64,000 nucleotides of DNA from Helichrysum umbraculigerum (GCA_949592205.1 CATIUR010000003.1:154508759-154572758); one strand, 5' to 3'; shown: positions 10,912 through 22,390, counted from the first letter of the stretch. The notes: a model not told the origin generated them from the letters alone. A program made the numbers and translations.

Positions 10912-11668
10912 TAATGATGTACGCCACCTGACCTCGTCATCTGACCTCAGCCTACACCACATAATGTAGCCTCGGTTCCGCACCGAGCCTGTACTCGGAT
11001 AACATCCGTGGTCAGCTCTAGCAGCCCTTGGCGCAGACGATAGGTGGCACTAAGTATTATGGCTCCGGATCCTTGCCGAGCCTGGGTCCGGGTAACGTCT
11101 GAGCCCAGCTCTTTTAGCTCTCGGCATAGGCACCAGTGCCCAGGTCAAACATGGGCCCGGGTACGTCCCGTGTCGGACCACAACACCCGCCGTTGTAACT
11201 GCATAACAACGGTACGGCCACAAGATGACAAGGCATGCCCGACATCCTCTGACAAAAGTATAATATGCGACCGTTATATTCAGGTACGACTAACATGGCC
11301 TGGCCACCAACCTGGTTGGCGCATTCGATTGGTCCACGTCAGCCGGCACACAGTAAATGTCATCTTCGCCCACGACCGAGCTTCCACGTCAGCGATCCAC
11401 GCAGGAAGTGTCGTGCTCCCCCACGACCAAACCCTCCACGTCAGCTTAGGGTTTGGGTATAAATACTAGTGTTATGCTTTCATTTCAAGACAACACCTCA
11501 TAAATCCACAAAGTTATTCCTCACGAATTACTCTTCAAGAATTAAGCTTTCACCACCCTCGATTGACTTAGTCTCGACTCTGGGTTTGCACGTTAATCGG
11601 AGTGTGAAGAGCCTAATTTCTCATACATCATCATCATCATTGTACTTAAGTGTTTTTACGCTTGTACA
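10912..11668 (+). repeat. 5' LTR of the Tat element
   Basis: 757 bp. It begins TAATGATGTACGCC and ends GCTTGTACA just before the primer-binding region. It matches 55001-55709 apart from about 16 substitutions and a 48-bp segment absent from the 3' copy. The start is set by the ACAGT duplication, so the ends are TA...CA rather than the usual TG...CA. Confidence 0.88.
11458..11465 (+). promoter_or_regulatory. TATA box in the Tat 5' LTR
   Basis: TATAAATA within GGGTATAAATACTAG, about 200 bp before the LTR end; the same block is present in the 3' LTR near 55499. Likely core promoter of the genomic transcript. Confidence 0.75.
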
Positions 11669-11669
11669 A

Positions 11670-11689
11670 TTGGCGCCATCCACGGTTGA
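11670..11689 (+). other. Putative primer-binding site of the Tat element
   Basis: TTGGCGCCATCCACGG follows the LTR end by one base. TGGCGCC-type sites are usual in Tat/Athila relatives; the exact tRNA cannot be fixed here because the match after GGCGCC is not a familiar one. Confidence 0.6.
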
Positions 11690-11746
11690 TTTACCAGAAA
11701 ACGACCACTTTTTAGCCATCCGTACGCCGGAAAACTTTCCGACACA

Positions 11747-14321
11747 ATGGTTAATACTAAGCCTACTGATGGTGGCGACGGTGCTAATACGGACCAACCA
11801 TCACCACCACCTTTCTCCGATCAATCCCCCCCCCCCCCCCCCCCCCCCCCCCGACCACCGTCGTTCGCACGACGGGGGGCAACATGATTGATCCACGGCA
11901 GAAATGGGTTTCGTAGTAACGCCTGAGCGACAGCCTCCACCGCTGTCTCCGCCGCGTCGGAATGTGCCCCCGCCACCGGTGCACCAAGGTGGGATGGACA
12001 GGGCTGCAAGCCGCAAAATGCTGGCTGATTTGATCCTTAGCGCCACTCCACCGGGCGCTATGCCGGCATACTCTGATGAGTCGGCAACAGATAGCTTAAT
12101 AGCAAATTTTATTCCACCATACAGGGCGAGAAGGTGAAGAAACCGGTGCCCGTCTCCACCACCACGGCCTGGTTCAATGCGAAGATCGCGAACCATCCGT
12201 TGCCCGCCAAGCTCACTATTCCGTTGACAATCGGTACCTACTCTGGCGACTCAGACCCCGAATACTTCTTACAACGGTTTGAGGGTGCCATAAAAACAGA
12301 ACATTGGGAGGACGCTGTGGCTTGCCACATGTTCCCTTAGGTGCTGCAGGGCAACGCCCGCGGTTGGTTCGAGAAACTGATTGTGGGTAGCGTCGCTAGC
12401 TATGCCGATCTCAGGTTCAAATGCTTACAACAATACCACAATCTGAAGCAGCACACGCTCACCCATCTCAACGTCTTCGAGATCAAGCAGGGGAGCCGTG
12501 AGACACTTAGTGATTTCATCACTCGTTTCACAACGGAGTGTCAGAAGATCAACGAGCTGCCCCCAAGTCAACAAATTGCCGGTTTCATCTACGGCATCAT
12601 CAAGGAAAGGTATCCCACACTGTACTATCGGTTGAAGAGGAAGCTACCAACAGTGTACTCCGAGGCCGTCGTCATGGCTCGGGACTACATACGTTCGGGA
12701 GAAGACAAAGATCTGCACACCACGCCGGGCCGGGACTCGCACCGAATCGAGCATGACCGTCCCCAGGCCCGCCATCATGGGGACGGGTCCGGATCCGGCC
12801 GGCGCGACAACCTGAGAAGGGACTTCCGTCGTTACACACGGCACGATAACCGCCGTGGTGACCATCGCGAGGCGACCCGTCGTCAGCCATATGACAAGAA
12901 TTCTCTGCTGACTTCGCTCACCAAGTCACCAAAGGAAATACTACTCACCGAGACGGCGGCACGGAGTGCGTTTAACCCTCCGCCTCCAATGGAACATTGT
13001 GACTTTCCTAAAAACGGGAAGTATTGTGATTTTCATGAGGAATACGGGCACGATACCGATGATTGTAGACAATTGAAAAAGGAGATCAAGGCAGCCATCC
13101 AGGCCGGCAAGCTCAACCATTTGCTACCTGGAAAGAAGTTCAAGAAAGCAGACGGCACCAAAACTTACGGTTGGCAGCGGAAGGACGATCCTCGTGATCC
13201 TCCAGATGTCGTCATCCACATGATTCAGGCTGCGCGGACAAGCTTGAAACCGAAAGCAGAAACATTACAAGATTGGCAGCTGGCACCCATATCATTCCCA
13301 CCTCTGCGGAGCTCCGTCCTCCCAGAGCCTGTCGTTATCTCGGCGCGTATCGGAAACTGCCAGGTTTCCAGGGTGTACACTGATACAGGCAGCGCCGTCG
13401 AGGTAATGTATGAACACTGCTTCCTGCGATTGCCATAACACGTACAGGGAAGGTTGCAGGAACCCCTGTCCCCGCTGTCTAGCTATGCCAAAGACACTAA
13501 GTGGCCAATCGGCAGGCTTGTCTTGGATGTCACGTTGGGCGAATACCCGTACTGTCGGACCACTGAACTGGAATTTTTCATTGTGCGTGCCCCGTCCAGA
13601 TTTAACGTGCTCCTAGGCCGCACCGCTCTACATAAATTTGGAGCCATCACCTCAACCGTCCATGAGTTAATGAAATTCCCAACTCCGGCAGGCATTGCCA
13701 CTTTGCAAACAGCAGGCACCGCTATACCCGTATGTGCTCAGGTATCAAAGGCGGCCCCGGGCCCGTTCACCATGACTAGCGATGAGTTAGTGGCTGTCAA
13801 CCCCAGGTTCCCAGAACAGAAGGTCCGGGTCGGCCTTGCCTTGAGCCCGCCGACACGGCTCAGACTTTGTGAAATTCTGGCAAGTAACACGGATGTCTTT
13901 GCTTGGCAAGACTCCGAAATGATCGGCGTGCCGCGGTCAATTGCTGAGCACAGGCTAAACGTCAATACGAACATCACTCCGGTCAGGCAGAAGAAGAGGG
14001 GCATGGCCCCTGACCGGAGTCGTTTTATTTGTGAAGAGGTTAACAAGTTGGTTCACGCCGGCATCATGCGTGAGGTCCAGTATCAGACATGGGTTGCCAA
14101 CCCTGTCCTTGTCAAAAAATCTGACGGCTCGTGGCGGATGTGCGTTGACTTTAAGGATATCAACAAGGCATGCCCGAAGGACAACTACCCACTCCCTGAG
14201 ATTGACTGGAAGGTGAGTCCTTGTCCGGGTTCAGGTTCAAGTGTTTCTTGGATGCCTACAAGGGGTACCACCAGATATTGATGGCTTAGGACGACGAAGA
14301 AAAATAGCATTTCATACGGAC
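11747..14321 (+). pseudogene. Tat gag, protease and N-terminal reverse transcriptase (broken)
   Basis: Gag probably starts at the ATG at 11747 (MVNTKPTDGG). It soon meets a 27-base C run (11826-11852) after which the frame is lost twice before being regained at 12134. From 12134 one frame continues with a stop at 12338-12340 and another at 13436-13438. Recognisable parts: the gag core (LQGNARGWFEKL, near 12344), a Tat-type knuckle (YCDFHEEYGHDTDDC, near 13024), a protease site (YTDTGSA, near 13378), and the reverse transcriptase start (VKKSDGSWRMCVDFKDIN, near 14112). A one-base loss near 14215 shifts the frame before FLDAYKGYHQ, and an in-frame TAG follows at about 14287. The gene is then cut by the Athila-like insertion after ...FHTD and resumes at 48702. 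Gag would package the RNA and the pol enzymes copy it; this copy cannot. Confidence 0.88.
11826..11852 (+). repeat. C27 homopolymer in Tat gag
   Basis: An uninterrupted run of 27 cytosines within a proline-coding stretch. A length change here is the likely source of the frame loss just downstream. Confidence 0.9.
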
Positions 14322-14812
14322 TGATATGTGCTAAAAAGTCATGTTTTCAGGCACATATTTCCCGCACATTTGGCCTAATTCTTGGTGAAAACACTTGAAT
14401 TAAATGTTTATTTACTTAATTTCACAAAATTGGTCAAATTATAGGCATTACTGTAAAAAGTGCTAAAAACGTCCAAAAGGCACGCAAATCGAGGCAGATT
14501 ATTCTAAACACTGATTCTTACAGACTTTTAACCATATTATGATACAGTCCTTAAATAGTCTCATATGATGTATCAGGTTATTCCAAGACTGTAGAATCAA
14601 GAATCGTGCAGATCGGGTAAAGAACGAGGAAGATGGAGCTTTTTGAGCGCAAACCGAGGGCATTCCGCACATGCCAACTCTAGAGATATCCAAATTTGGC
14701 ATCATTAGAAGCGTAACGGAATTACGAGACCGCAGGCGAAAGAATCAAGTCAAACGGACGAGAAACGAAGAAGATACGGCCTTCCGAAGTTGCGAGAAAA
14801 GTCAGAAAAATC

Positions 14813-14936
14813 ACATGGCCTACCACACGGCCTACCACACGGCCACCCCCTAGCCGTACACGGCCTATAGGAGGCCGTACATGGCCACTTTGAAGCCGTA
14901 CACAGCCAGAACAAGGCCGTACACGGCCTGTTTTGG
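14813..14936 (+). repeat. CCGTACACGGCC array upstream of the LTR promoter
   Basis: CACGGCCTAC units give way to GCCGTACACGGCC-type palindromic units, about eight in 120 bases, ending 78 bp before the TATA box. One 12-bp unit is lost in the 3' LTR (46760-46870). Confidence 0.8.
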
Positions 14937-15013
14937 TCTCACACCCCCTCTTCCTTGCTTCGTTTGCTTGTACGTATGCTTGTGGGCTTGTACTCTTGGA
15001 TCCATGGCTTGCC

Positions 15014-15021
15014 TATAAATA
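15014..15021 (+). promoter_or_regulatory. TATA box in the Athila-like 5' LTR
   Basis: TATAAATA followed by AGAGAGCTC and a CT-rich leader. The same block occurs at 46950-46957 in the 3' LTR and, diverged, at 1979-1986 on the minus strand. Confidence 0.8.
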
Positions 15022-16771
15022 GAGAGCTCTCCATCCTCATTCCACACACCATTCTTCAACTAGAATTCTCACTTTCTCTCTCACACACTCTTTCTCTTTC
15101 TAGTTTAGCTTTCTCTCTCTAGCACTACTCTTAGGAGTTAGAGGAGAAATAGATTAGGGTTTTAGTTCGTTAGTTCTTGGTTAATATTTAACCTAGACTA
15201 ACGGAGGGGCTACTTTTGTAATAGTGTAGGGAATATTCTGAGGGGCTTATTTGTAATATTTTCAAAGATATTGCGGAGGTTCAGTTCGTGTATTCTTCTA
15301 ACATTATTCTGTCTACGCATAATCTACGGTTATTTCTTTCCTTTTCTATTATGATGATTGATATTATTATTATGATAGATTTAGGATTGTTTGCCATGCG
15401 TAGTGAGTAGTTCTCTTATGTGTTTGTTGTGATGTAGTTAGCTTGTTAATATTTGGGGTGATGTTATTTTAAATACGCAATTGGGATAATATCGTTATGA
15501 AACAACGGAAGTAACGTTATACGGCTTTCATTTGTATAGCGCCGGAGTCATCACGAATGTGTGTAGTACGGAACGTGGAAGCTATGAAAGTCGTGGGCAC
15601 AATCCGTTGTGGAATAATGTTCCCAAATGTTACAAAATGAAAACCGGTGTACTGATAACTTTGTATTTATGAATTTCTAAACCAAAATCGCCTTTCCTCC
15701 AATAAACGTGGTTAGAACCTGTATTACAAGGAGTCGCGAACCTTGATCAACCGGTAACTACCTATCTATGTTTTAAAATACAAACATGGTCTGAACTGTG
15801 TAGCTGTGGAAATACTGTCAACCCTATCGTATAGTACACCGTGAATCAATCAGGGATTTATTGGGATATGTTTAAATAAGTGAGGGTTGGGTTTATGTCA
15901 TAGATGGTCAAACTTTAATACAAACTGAGTAAACTAGTCCAGAGTGACCATAAAGTATGTGACACCGGAAAGATCAGAAGTCGGCACAATACTTCGTATA
16001 ACATTTAAATACGTGGGAAAAGCTAAGGAACTGCCGCAGGTTGAAGACTGTGTCACATCCTGGTTGAACCACACAGCTCTGGACTAAACAAAGACCATTA
16101 ATACAAAGTTAGTAGTCATCAAACCAAGTCTTAATCTTAAATGCCGTGCCTAGCCTTAGTACCCCCGTGGTGTTAAGAACGGTCAGAACTTTTAGTGGGT
16201 CTGTTACTCTATCTCATGCGCCCAGGAATACCATTCCAAAAAGGGTCACTTTTCCACTAGATGGAAAGTGTTAAAGAGTTGAGCAGCCTCCTCTGATCAG
16301 AATCACCATAGCCTAACATTCCAGTGACATACTGTCTGAGAAATCAGGCAATAGGGTGTTAGTGTTTACACTACGAATACTCAGGCAAAAGCAAGACACA
16401 AATCTTTAAAAGACGTTTTCATAAATAACCCCAGACATCACCCCATAACACAAGCTAACGAAATCATAACAAGCACTATTCTCCATTACTGATTCCCTAT
16501 CTAGCTTTTATTTACTGTTTTGTTTATTTCCTGCTTTTTATTAGTTTAGTTTAAACGGACCTAAAACCAAATCAAAACTCTTTTCAAAAACCCATCACTA
16601 ATTTGAATAAGTTTGTCTGGACAACTCCGCTTCACAATACGATTGATCTTAAGAACGACCCTGAGTTATACTTACCTCTGTAAGTAGAATTTAGGTCCCC
16701 ATCTTTTATAAATATAAAACAACCACCGTTGCAGCTATTACGTAACGACCGTTTTAGCTGTAACAAGTTTT

Positions 16772-16790
16772 TGGCGTCGCTGCCGGGGAA
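16772..16790 (+). other. Primer-binding site, tRNA-Asp type
   Basis: TGGCGTCGCTGCCGGGGAA starts six bases after the 5' LTR. It resembles the tRNA-Asp-complementary sites reported for Athila and Tat elements. Confidence 0.75.
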
Positions 16791-17015
16791 TCAATCGTAA
16801 GACCCAGAGGTGTCCTGACGAACCCTTTCTTTTTAGTGATACCTTTATTTTTCGTACTTTACTTTTTACTTTCTTTGTTCCAGCCAAAAATAACTTCCCA
16901 CAACACACAACGATATCAGACCAGATCGTCCGAATCTGAACCGCTCATTTTCGTACCTGATCCTGAGTCTATTATCCGTACTATCCGAAAACAAAAGCAC
17001 TTCCATCTTCCCGAA

Positions 17016-20000
17016 ATGGCCGCTCGTGTCACTCTTGCTGACAACACCAAGCCATCCATTGAAGGACGAGGAGGACCAATCACCTATCCGGAGATAGAGG
17101 GAGCATCCTTCGAGCTGAAGCATCACATCGTACAACTCATCAAGGACAACTGTCAATTCCACGGACTACCACGTGAAGATCCTAATGCTCACATTGACAA
17201 GTTCATCCACATATCAAACTCCTACAAGCAGAATGGGGTCGAGCAGAACATAGTTCGCCTATACTTGTTCCCCTATTCTCTCGCTTTACATGCACTTTCT
17301 TGGTTTGAGGGACTTGAGACCGGCTCAATCACCTCATGGACGGATATGGGTAACAAATTCCTTGCCAGATACTTTCCTCCGTCCAAACAAACCAAACTCA
17401 AGAATGATATCGCACACTTTCAACAAGCTCACGATGAATCAATCTACTCGGCATGGGAGCGATTCAAAAGTTTGATAAGGAAATGTCCAAATCACCAGAT
17501 GACGAAAACCGACAAGTTATGCACCTTCTACAACGGTCTCGATCCAAATCACCGCATTACTCTTGACGCAGCTGCTCAAGGTAACTTTATGAAGATGACT
17601 GATGATGAAGCATGGAGCTTGATCGAAGACATGACGATGCATCACCACGATTGGAAAGCTGATGGGCAATCCTCATCAACACCTCTCTCCGCTCATAACT
17701 CCATCCAAGCTGAAGCTTTCAAATCTCTGACGGAACAGATCGAAACTCTAACGAAGCAGATTGGAGAGCTAAAGAAGCAGCCGCAGCGAGTTCATCAAGT
17801 GCAGGCTTGCCAGAACTGTACCAACCATCCCACTGAAGAATATGAGGTTGAGTATGAAGACCCGACTGACGGATCTGTCTATTATGCTCAGTTTCCATCT
17901 AGACCTCCAAATCCACTTGGCTTCGCTAGAACATCTCCACCCAGAAACCGAGGAACCCAGTATCCTCCACGGAATAACCAACCACCGTATCCACAAAGAT
18001 TTCAGCCACGCTATCCGACATATCCACAACAACCACAACTTCCTTACAACCAACCTCTGTCGTTGACTGCACCCGAAGATGTCCAGCCTACTGAGCCTGC
18101 AAAGACTACCGTACCAATCACCAGTGCTGACGACAATCTTAACAAGTTCATCCAGGGACAGACTGCTTTCAACCAGAAGACTACGGCCAGACAAGACCAG
18201 ACAGACCTATTCCTCAGAAATCAACTCTCGGTCCTAAAAAGCCTTGAGAATCAGATTGGTCAGTTAGCCCAACGTCTCGATACCCGACCGCAAGGATCTC
18301 TACCCAGTAACACCGTTCAGAATCCTCACGTCGAAGAAGCAAAAACCCTGAGCTCACCTCCTACTAATTCCACTCCAGTAAAGGAACATACTCCTGTCCC
18401 GCCGACAGTTGAGACCAGATCCGTACCCACTCCGACTAGAGAGGTGCGAGTTCCTTTCCCGAACCGTCTATGCAAAAAGTACAATGCCAAGTCATTCAAA
18501 CTTGACGGAAAATTCATGGACACCGTGTCTAGAATCCCTTCCGGCACTAAGTATATCCGACGAATACTGGCTACTAAAGACAAGGTTCCTGAAACCCCCA
18601 AAATCTCTCTAAATGCTGAATGCTCAGCCGTTATCCAGAATACCCTACCGGAAAAACTAGGAGACACAGGTCGATTCACCTTGCCCTGCTCTATCTATCA
18701 CTCAGGCATGATACGTTCCTTGGCCGATCTTGGAGCTAGCATCAATCTCATGCCCTATTCACTTTACACCAGACTAGAAATAGGACCTCTCCAGCCCACT
18801 AAGATGAGTGTCCAGCTTGCCGACCAATCCATTCGATATCCAAAGGGCATAGCTGAAAACGTCATGGTTAAAGTTGATAAGTTTTGGTTTCCCACCGACT
18901 TCGTAGTGATGGATATTCAGGAAGACATCAATATCCCTATTATCCTAGGTAGGCCATTCATGAATACTGCACGTGCTGTTATTGATGTTTATTCTCAGGT
19001 CATAAGTCTGCGAGCACATGGACAAACTGTATCTTTCAAGATTGATCAAGATGAGTGCTCACTAGCAGAACAGGCAGAGATTTACGCAATATCAATGGGC
19101 AAAGTTACTTCAGATGATGACACTTCTGACTCGGATCCAGAACCATACAGACCAGATGATCACACCTGTCTTATCTCGGCAACAGAGGAGTCAGAATCAG
19201 AAGAAGAAGAGATGGAGGAATCAGAACCCGAGCAGGAAGAGGTAGAAGAGAAGGAAATGGATGAATCAGAGGAAGAAACAGCACCAGAATCTGAACCAGA
19301 GGAAATGGAAGAATCAGAGGAAGAACAGGAAGAAGATTCAGAGCCCGAAGAAGAAGAGGAGGATGTATACCAGTCTACACCACCGCATCAGCACTTACCA
19401 GAATCACACTTTCCGACAGCTGAGATTATGAAGATTGAAGATTCTATCTCTCTATCAGATGTTGATTATGATGCAGGATTTGGTATTACTATGGAGAAAC
19501 TCATGGCATCTATCATGGATCCTTCCCAGCCTCTTGTCTCACCACGACTCAACGCTCTGCTGAACATTGAGAAGACTATTACTTTTTCGAAGCAACACCC
19601 AGAGCTTAGAGACAAACTCCTGAAGAAAATACTGGCATACAAAGAATCCATGCTACCGGATCTTTATTCAGACTTACCTTCCCGAAGGATTCAAGCCTTC
19701 GATGCTTCTGCACCTCGAACTCTGTTCGAATGGGGAGATACTTCTGAATCTAGCCATGATTCTGAGGAAAGAGACATAGAGGTGGATTCTTCTCAGCCGA
19801 TATCTCAGATCACCAGTGATATCCAGTTACCTTCTGATGTTGTTGAGTTCCCAGACTCTCAAGATATGGATACTCCATCAGCAGAGGATGATCAGGATAA
19901 CACTGTATACATCGATATACCGATCGATATCCGCTCTATCCGACTTCCGAAGCCTCCAGCTATCCCCATGGTTTCTAATCACGAAGAAATGATTAGTGCT

Positions 20001-21128
20001 ATCGAGGCATTCAAAGATGACCTCCCCTCAATGATGAGCATCATCATTAGTTCTACCAATGAGTACACACCACGCCAAAGGGACCTGATAGAAGAAATCA
20101 AGGCCAAATATGACGTTTATCAAGCCAGCAGCCGAGACCCACTGTTATTTCAAAACCGCCTGCATGCCTTCACCGAAGATCTCACCACTCAACTCCTACA
20201 CCAAACTGCCGAACCTACATTTGAGGAGTTAGAGTTCTTCGAGGACCAGAGGGCCATGTATCGAAAGATACATAATGTGCTGATCAGATCTGCGTTCCCA
20301 TATTCTGCACAACAACATGAATACTTAAACTCATACCGCAGGAATATGTACCACGCTACTAGGAACCCTGATGCAGATGCTGATGTCCGGCTAATGAATG
20401 ACCTTCGAAGATTGATAAATCTAATGGCTGAGAACGATCATATAGACAACACTTCTTCCAACAGGTTCTATATTGATTGTACCATTGAGTACCATGCTTA
20501 CAAGATCATCCATGATCTCGAGTTTGAGATTTTTGACAAAAGAACGCGTACCATCCCTTCTTCCATACCCGAAGGCTCGATGGTTAACATCGCGACCTTC
20601 CTCTCAGACCGAATCAAGGAGATCTTCTGTGAAGTCCATCCGGATGAGTATCGCCAGATCTTTCACTACGGATTGCGAGAGGTGTACGATATTGTCAACA
20701 ACATCTTTCGTGACTCTACCCTCTCATTCTCCGCTCATCAAGTCAATCTCATCCAGAGCATTCACGAGTCTATCAGGGAAATCAGAGGAAACTCCAGCCG
20801 AGCTGATCACGAAAACATCCATCAGATGTTCCTCAGATTCATGAACTCGTTGAAGCAAGACCATCCAGAACGTGAGCTGATGGAAGCCAGTGAAGCAGGA
20901 TTCTTTGTGATTGATCCCAATGGAGTTATCTCCAAAACCATAAAAGACATCACTTTGGATCTTCTGCATATGCAGAAAGTCACTGAAGACCACCTTGACA
21001 GCTTCCCTGACTTTGCATCAAACACCCCGAACATCATCAGGGTCATCGCTCACCAGTTTCTACGGATCTACCCTCGCAACACTTGGACGCCACGCACTTC
21101 CGGCCCAAGTGGTTCCAGTTCTCATTAA
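17016..21128 (+). CDS. Athila-like gag-protease polyprotein with long novel C-terminal region
   Basis: The frame is open from 16836, giving up to 1430 residues; I prefer the ATG at 17016 (MAARVTLADN), 60 codons in, because similarity to gag begins there. Counting from 16836, residues about 90-230 form a retrotransposon gag core (LPREDPNAHIDKFI, LSWFEGL, FPPSKQTKL). Residues about 340-560 are proline- and glutamine-rich. Residues about 610-735 form an aspartic-protease fold with DLGAS at 631 in place of DTG/DSG, a variant I associate with Athila-type proteins, and IILGRPF. A strongly acidic tract (mostly E, S, P) covers about 784-845. The last 580 residues match nothing I recognise and end at the stop 21126-21128. 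There is no CCHC knuckle. Unlike the element that surrounds it and the chromovirus inside it, the ORF is uninterrupted. It presumably builds virus-like particles and self-processes; replication enzymes must come from another element. Confidence 0.85.
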   Translation: MAARVTLADNTKPSIEGRGGPITYPEIEGASFELKHHIVQLIKDNCQFHGLPREDPNAHIDKFIHISNSYKQNGVEQNIVRLYLFPYSLALHALSWFEGLETGSITSWTDMGNKFLARYFPPSKQTKLKNDIAHFQQAHDESIYSAWERFKSLIRKCPNHQMTKTDKLCTFYNGLDPNHRITLDAAAQGNFMKMTDDEAWSLIEDMTMHHHDWKADGQSSSTPLSAHNSIQAEAFKSLTEQIETLTKQIGELKKQPQRVHQVQACQNCTNHPTEEYEVEYEDPTDGSVYYAQFPSRPPNPLGFARTSPPRNRGTQYPPRNNQPPYPQRFQPRYPTYPQQPQLPYNQPLSLTAPEDVQPTEPAKTTVPITSADDNLNKFIQGQTAFNQKTTARQDQTDLFLRNQLSVLKSLENQIGQLAQRLDTRPQGSLPSNTVQNPHVEEAKTLSSPPTNSTPVKEHTPVPPTVETRSVPTPTREVRVPFPNRLCKKYNAKSFKLDGKFMDTVSRIPSGTKYIRRILATKDKVPETPKISLNAECSAVIQNTLPEKLGDTGRFTLPCSIYHSGMIRSLADLGASINLMPYSLYTRLEIGPLQPTKMSVQLADQSIRYPKGIAENVMVKVDKFWFPTDFVVMDIQEDINIPIILGRPFMNTARAVIDVYSQVISLRAHGQTVSFKIDQDECSLAEQAEIYAISMGKVTSDDDTSDSDPEPYRPDDHTCLISATEESESEEEEMEESEPEQEEVEEKEMDESEEETAPESEPEEMEESEEEQEEDSEPEEEEEDVYQSTPPHQHLPESHFPTAEIMKIEDSISLSDVDYDAGFGITMEKLMASIMDPSQPLVSPRLNALLNIEKTITFSKQHPELRDKLLKKILAYKESMLPDLYSDLPSRRIQAFDASAPRTLFEWGDTSESSHDSEERDIEVDSSQPISQITSDIQLPSDVVEFPDSQDMDTPSAEDDQDNTVYIDIPIDIRSIRLPKPPAIPMVSNHEEMISAIEAFKDDLPSMMSIIISSTNEYTPRQRDLIEEIKAKYDVYQASSRDPLLFQNRLHAFTEDLTTQLLHQTAEPTFEELEFFEDQRAMYRKIHNVLIRSAFPYSAQQHEYLNSYRRNMYHATRNPDADADVRLMNDLRRLINLMAENDHIDNTSSNRFYIDCTIEYHAYKIIHDLEFEIFDKRTRTIPSSIPEGSMVNIATFLSDRIKEIFCEVHPDEYRQIFHYGLREVYDIVNNIFRDSTLSFSAHQVNLIQSIHESIREIRGNSSRADHENIHQMFLRFMNSLKQDHPERELMEASEAGFFVIDPNGVISKTIKDITLDLLHMQKVTEDHLDSFPDFASNTPNIIRVIAHQFLRIYPRNTWTPRTSGPSGSSSH

Positions 21129-22097
21129 TCTGAAGGAAGGCAAAGTCGAGCTCTCGACTTTAACAGCAGCGCTTGTGACACCCGTCAAATTAGGAATAGA
21201 ATTTAGTGCCTAATCAAGTTTTAATACATGTAATTAGTTCTGTGTTAGGCTAATTAATGTATCAATTATTATATATATTGTTGAATATATATCTACACAA
21301 TTATGCGGTTTGTTTAAATCGTACGAGTTTCAAATCGAATGAATTTCGATACAATAAATACAGACGTTGGTGAACAATTTTATTAAGTAATACAAATATT
21401 ATTTAATAACTCAATTTTATTTAGAATATTATTTATTGTGATATTACGTATTCATATGTTATTACACAATTAATGTATAAGCGATTAAAAATACAAATGC
21501 GCAAACAAATAAAACGAATTTCATTTTAAACACCATAAATAGATAATTGGTAAAATATTACAATAAAACACTTTATAATGATTTGTAATTTAAAACGGAC
21601 AATTAAATGAATAAAATAAATATTTAACATTAAATGACGGAGAAAACGAACACCACGCGGAGCACGGGACGGAGACTGCGAGGTGAGGCTTTCACCTACA
21701 CCCCACCTCTCCTTTCCTCTTTCTTTCATTTCCATTTCAACAAAACACACACTTACACCAAAACCTCTCAACCAAAAATCACCAAAATTTCGAATCTTGC
21801 AAAACCGACAGCAAAAATCATATTTTCGGAATCACCACTACAAAGGGAACAAGATTAACAAAAGCATCAACATCATTTTCGGACTCCATCTTCTTCGATT
21901 CGCGATTGTAAGAATTTTTATAAAAACTCCTAGATCTATCAAATTACTACTTGTTTTTGTGTTATGATAGTTTAAATAACTTATATATGTCCAATATTAG
22001 GAAGATAACAAGGTTTTATAACCTAAAAATGAGTTTGATTTGGGTTTTGGCCGGAAAAATCGCTACAGTCGCTGTTCACTGTCTGGGTGTTCATCTT

Positions 22098-22390
22098 TGC
22101 GACACAAGCCTTGTGTCGCATGTTGTGTCGTATAAATCCCTTGTGTCGTATTTTGTGTCGTATGAAACCCTTTGTGTCGTACCTTATGCGACACAATATT
22201 GTGTCGTATTTTATGTCGTACCTTATGTCGCAAAAACCATGCGACACAATCGCTATGTCGCTGTTGAATCAGCATTGTACGCTTATGCGACACAACCCTT
22301 GTGTCGCTAAGCTCTTGTGTCGCACTTCTATGCGACACAACCCTTGTGTCGCATAACAAATTATTATGTCGCATATTGTGTCGCATAAAA
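22098..22390 (+). repeat. TGTGTCGCA inverted-repeat array (chromovirus 5' LTR)
   Basis: About 15 copies of TGTGTCGYA or TATGTCGYA and five of the inverse TGCGACACAA in 290 bases. Several adjacent pairs form perfect hairpins with 9-10-bp arms and 2-4-base loops (for example near 22285-22306 and 22331-22352). The same array is at 42252-42544. Confidence 0.9.

Larger units (their letters stand above)
14322..16765 (+). repeat. 5' LTR of the Athila-like element
   Basis: 2444 bp, TGATATGTGC...AGCTGTAACA. By eye about 38 substitutions and three small indels (including 9 and 12 bp) separate it from 46260-48701. Confidence 0.92.

Noticed and set aside
21526..21771. Minus-strand 81-codon ORF in the chromovirus LTR, identical at 41680-41925
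   Set aside because: Duplicated only because it lies in both LTRs; no start context, domain or conservation in the related LTR.
22098..22390. CRISPR-like appearance of regularly repeated TGTGTCGCA words
   Set aside because: Units are short, both orientations alternate, spacers are irregular and repeated, and the context is a plant LTR; not a CRISPR array.
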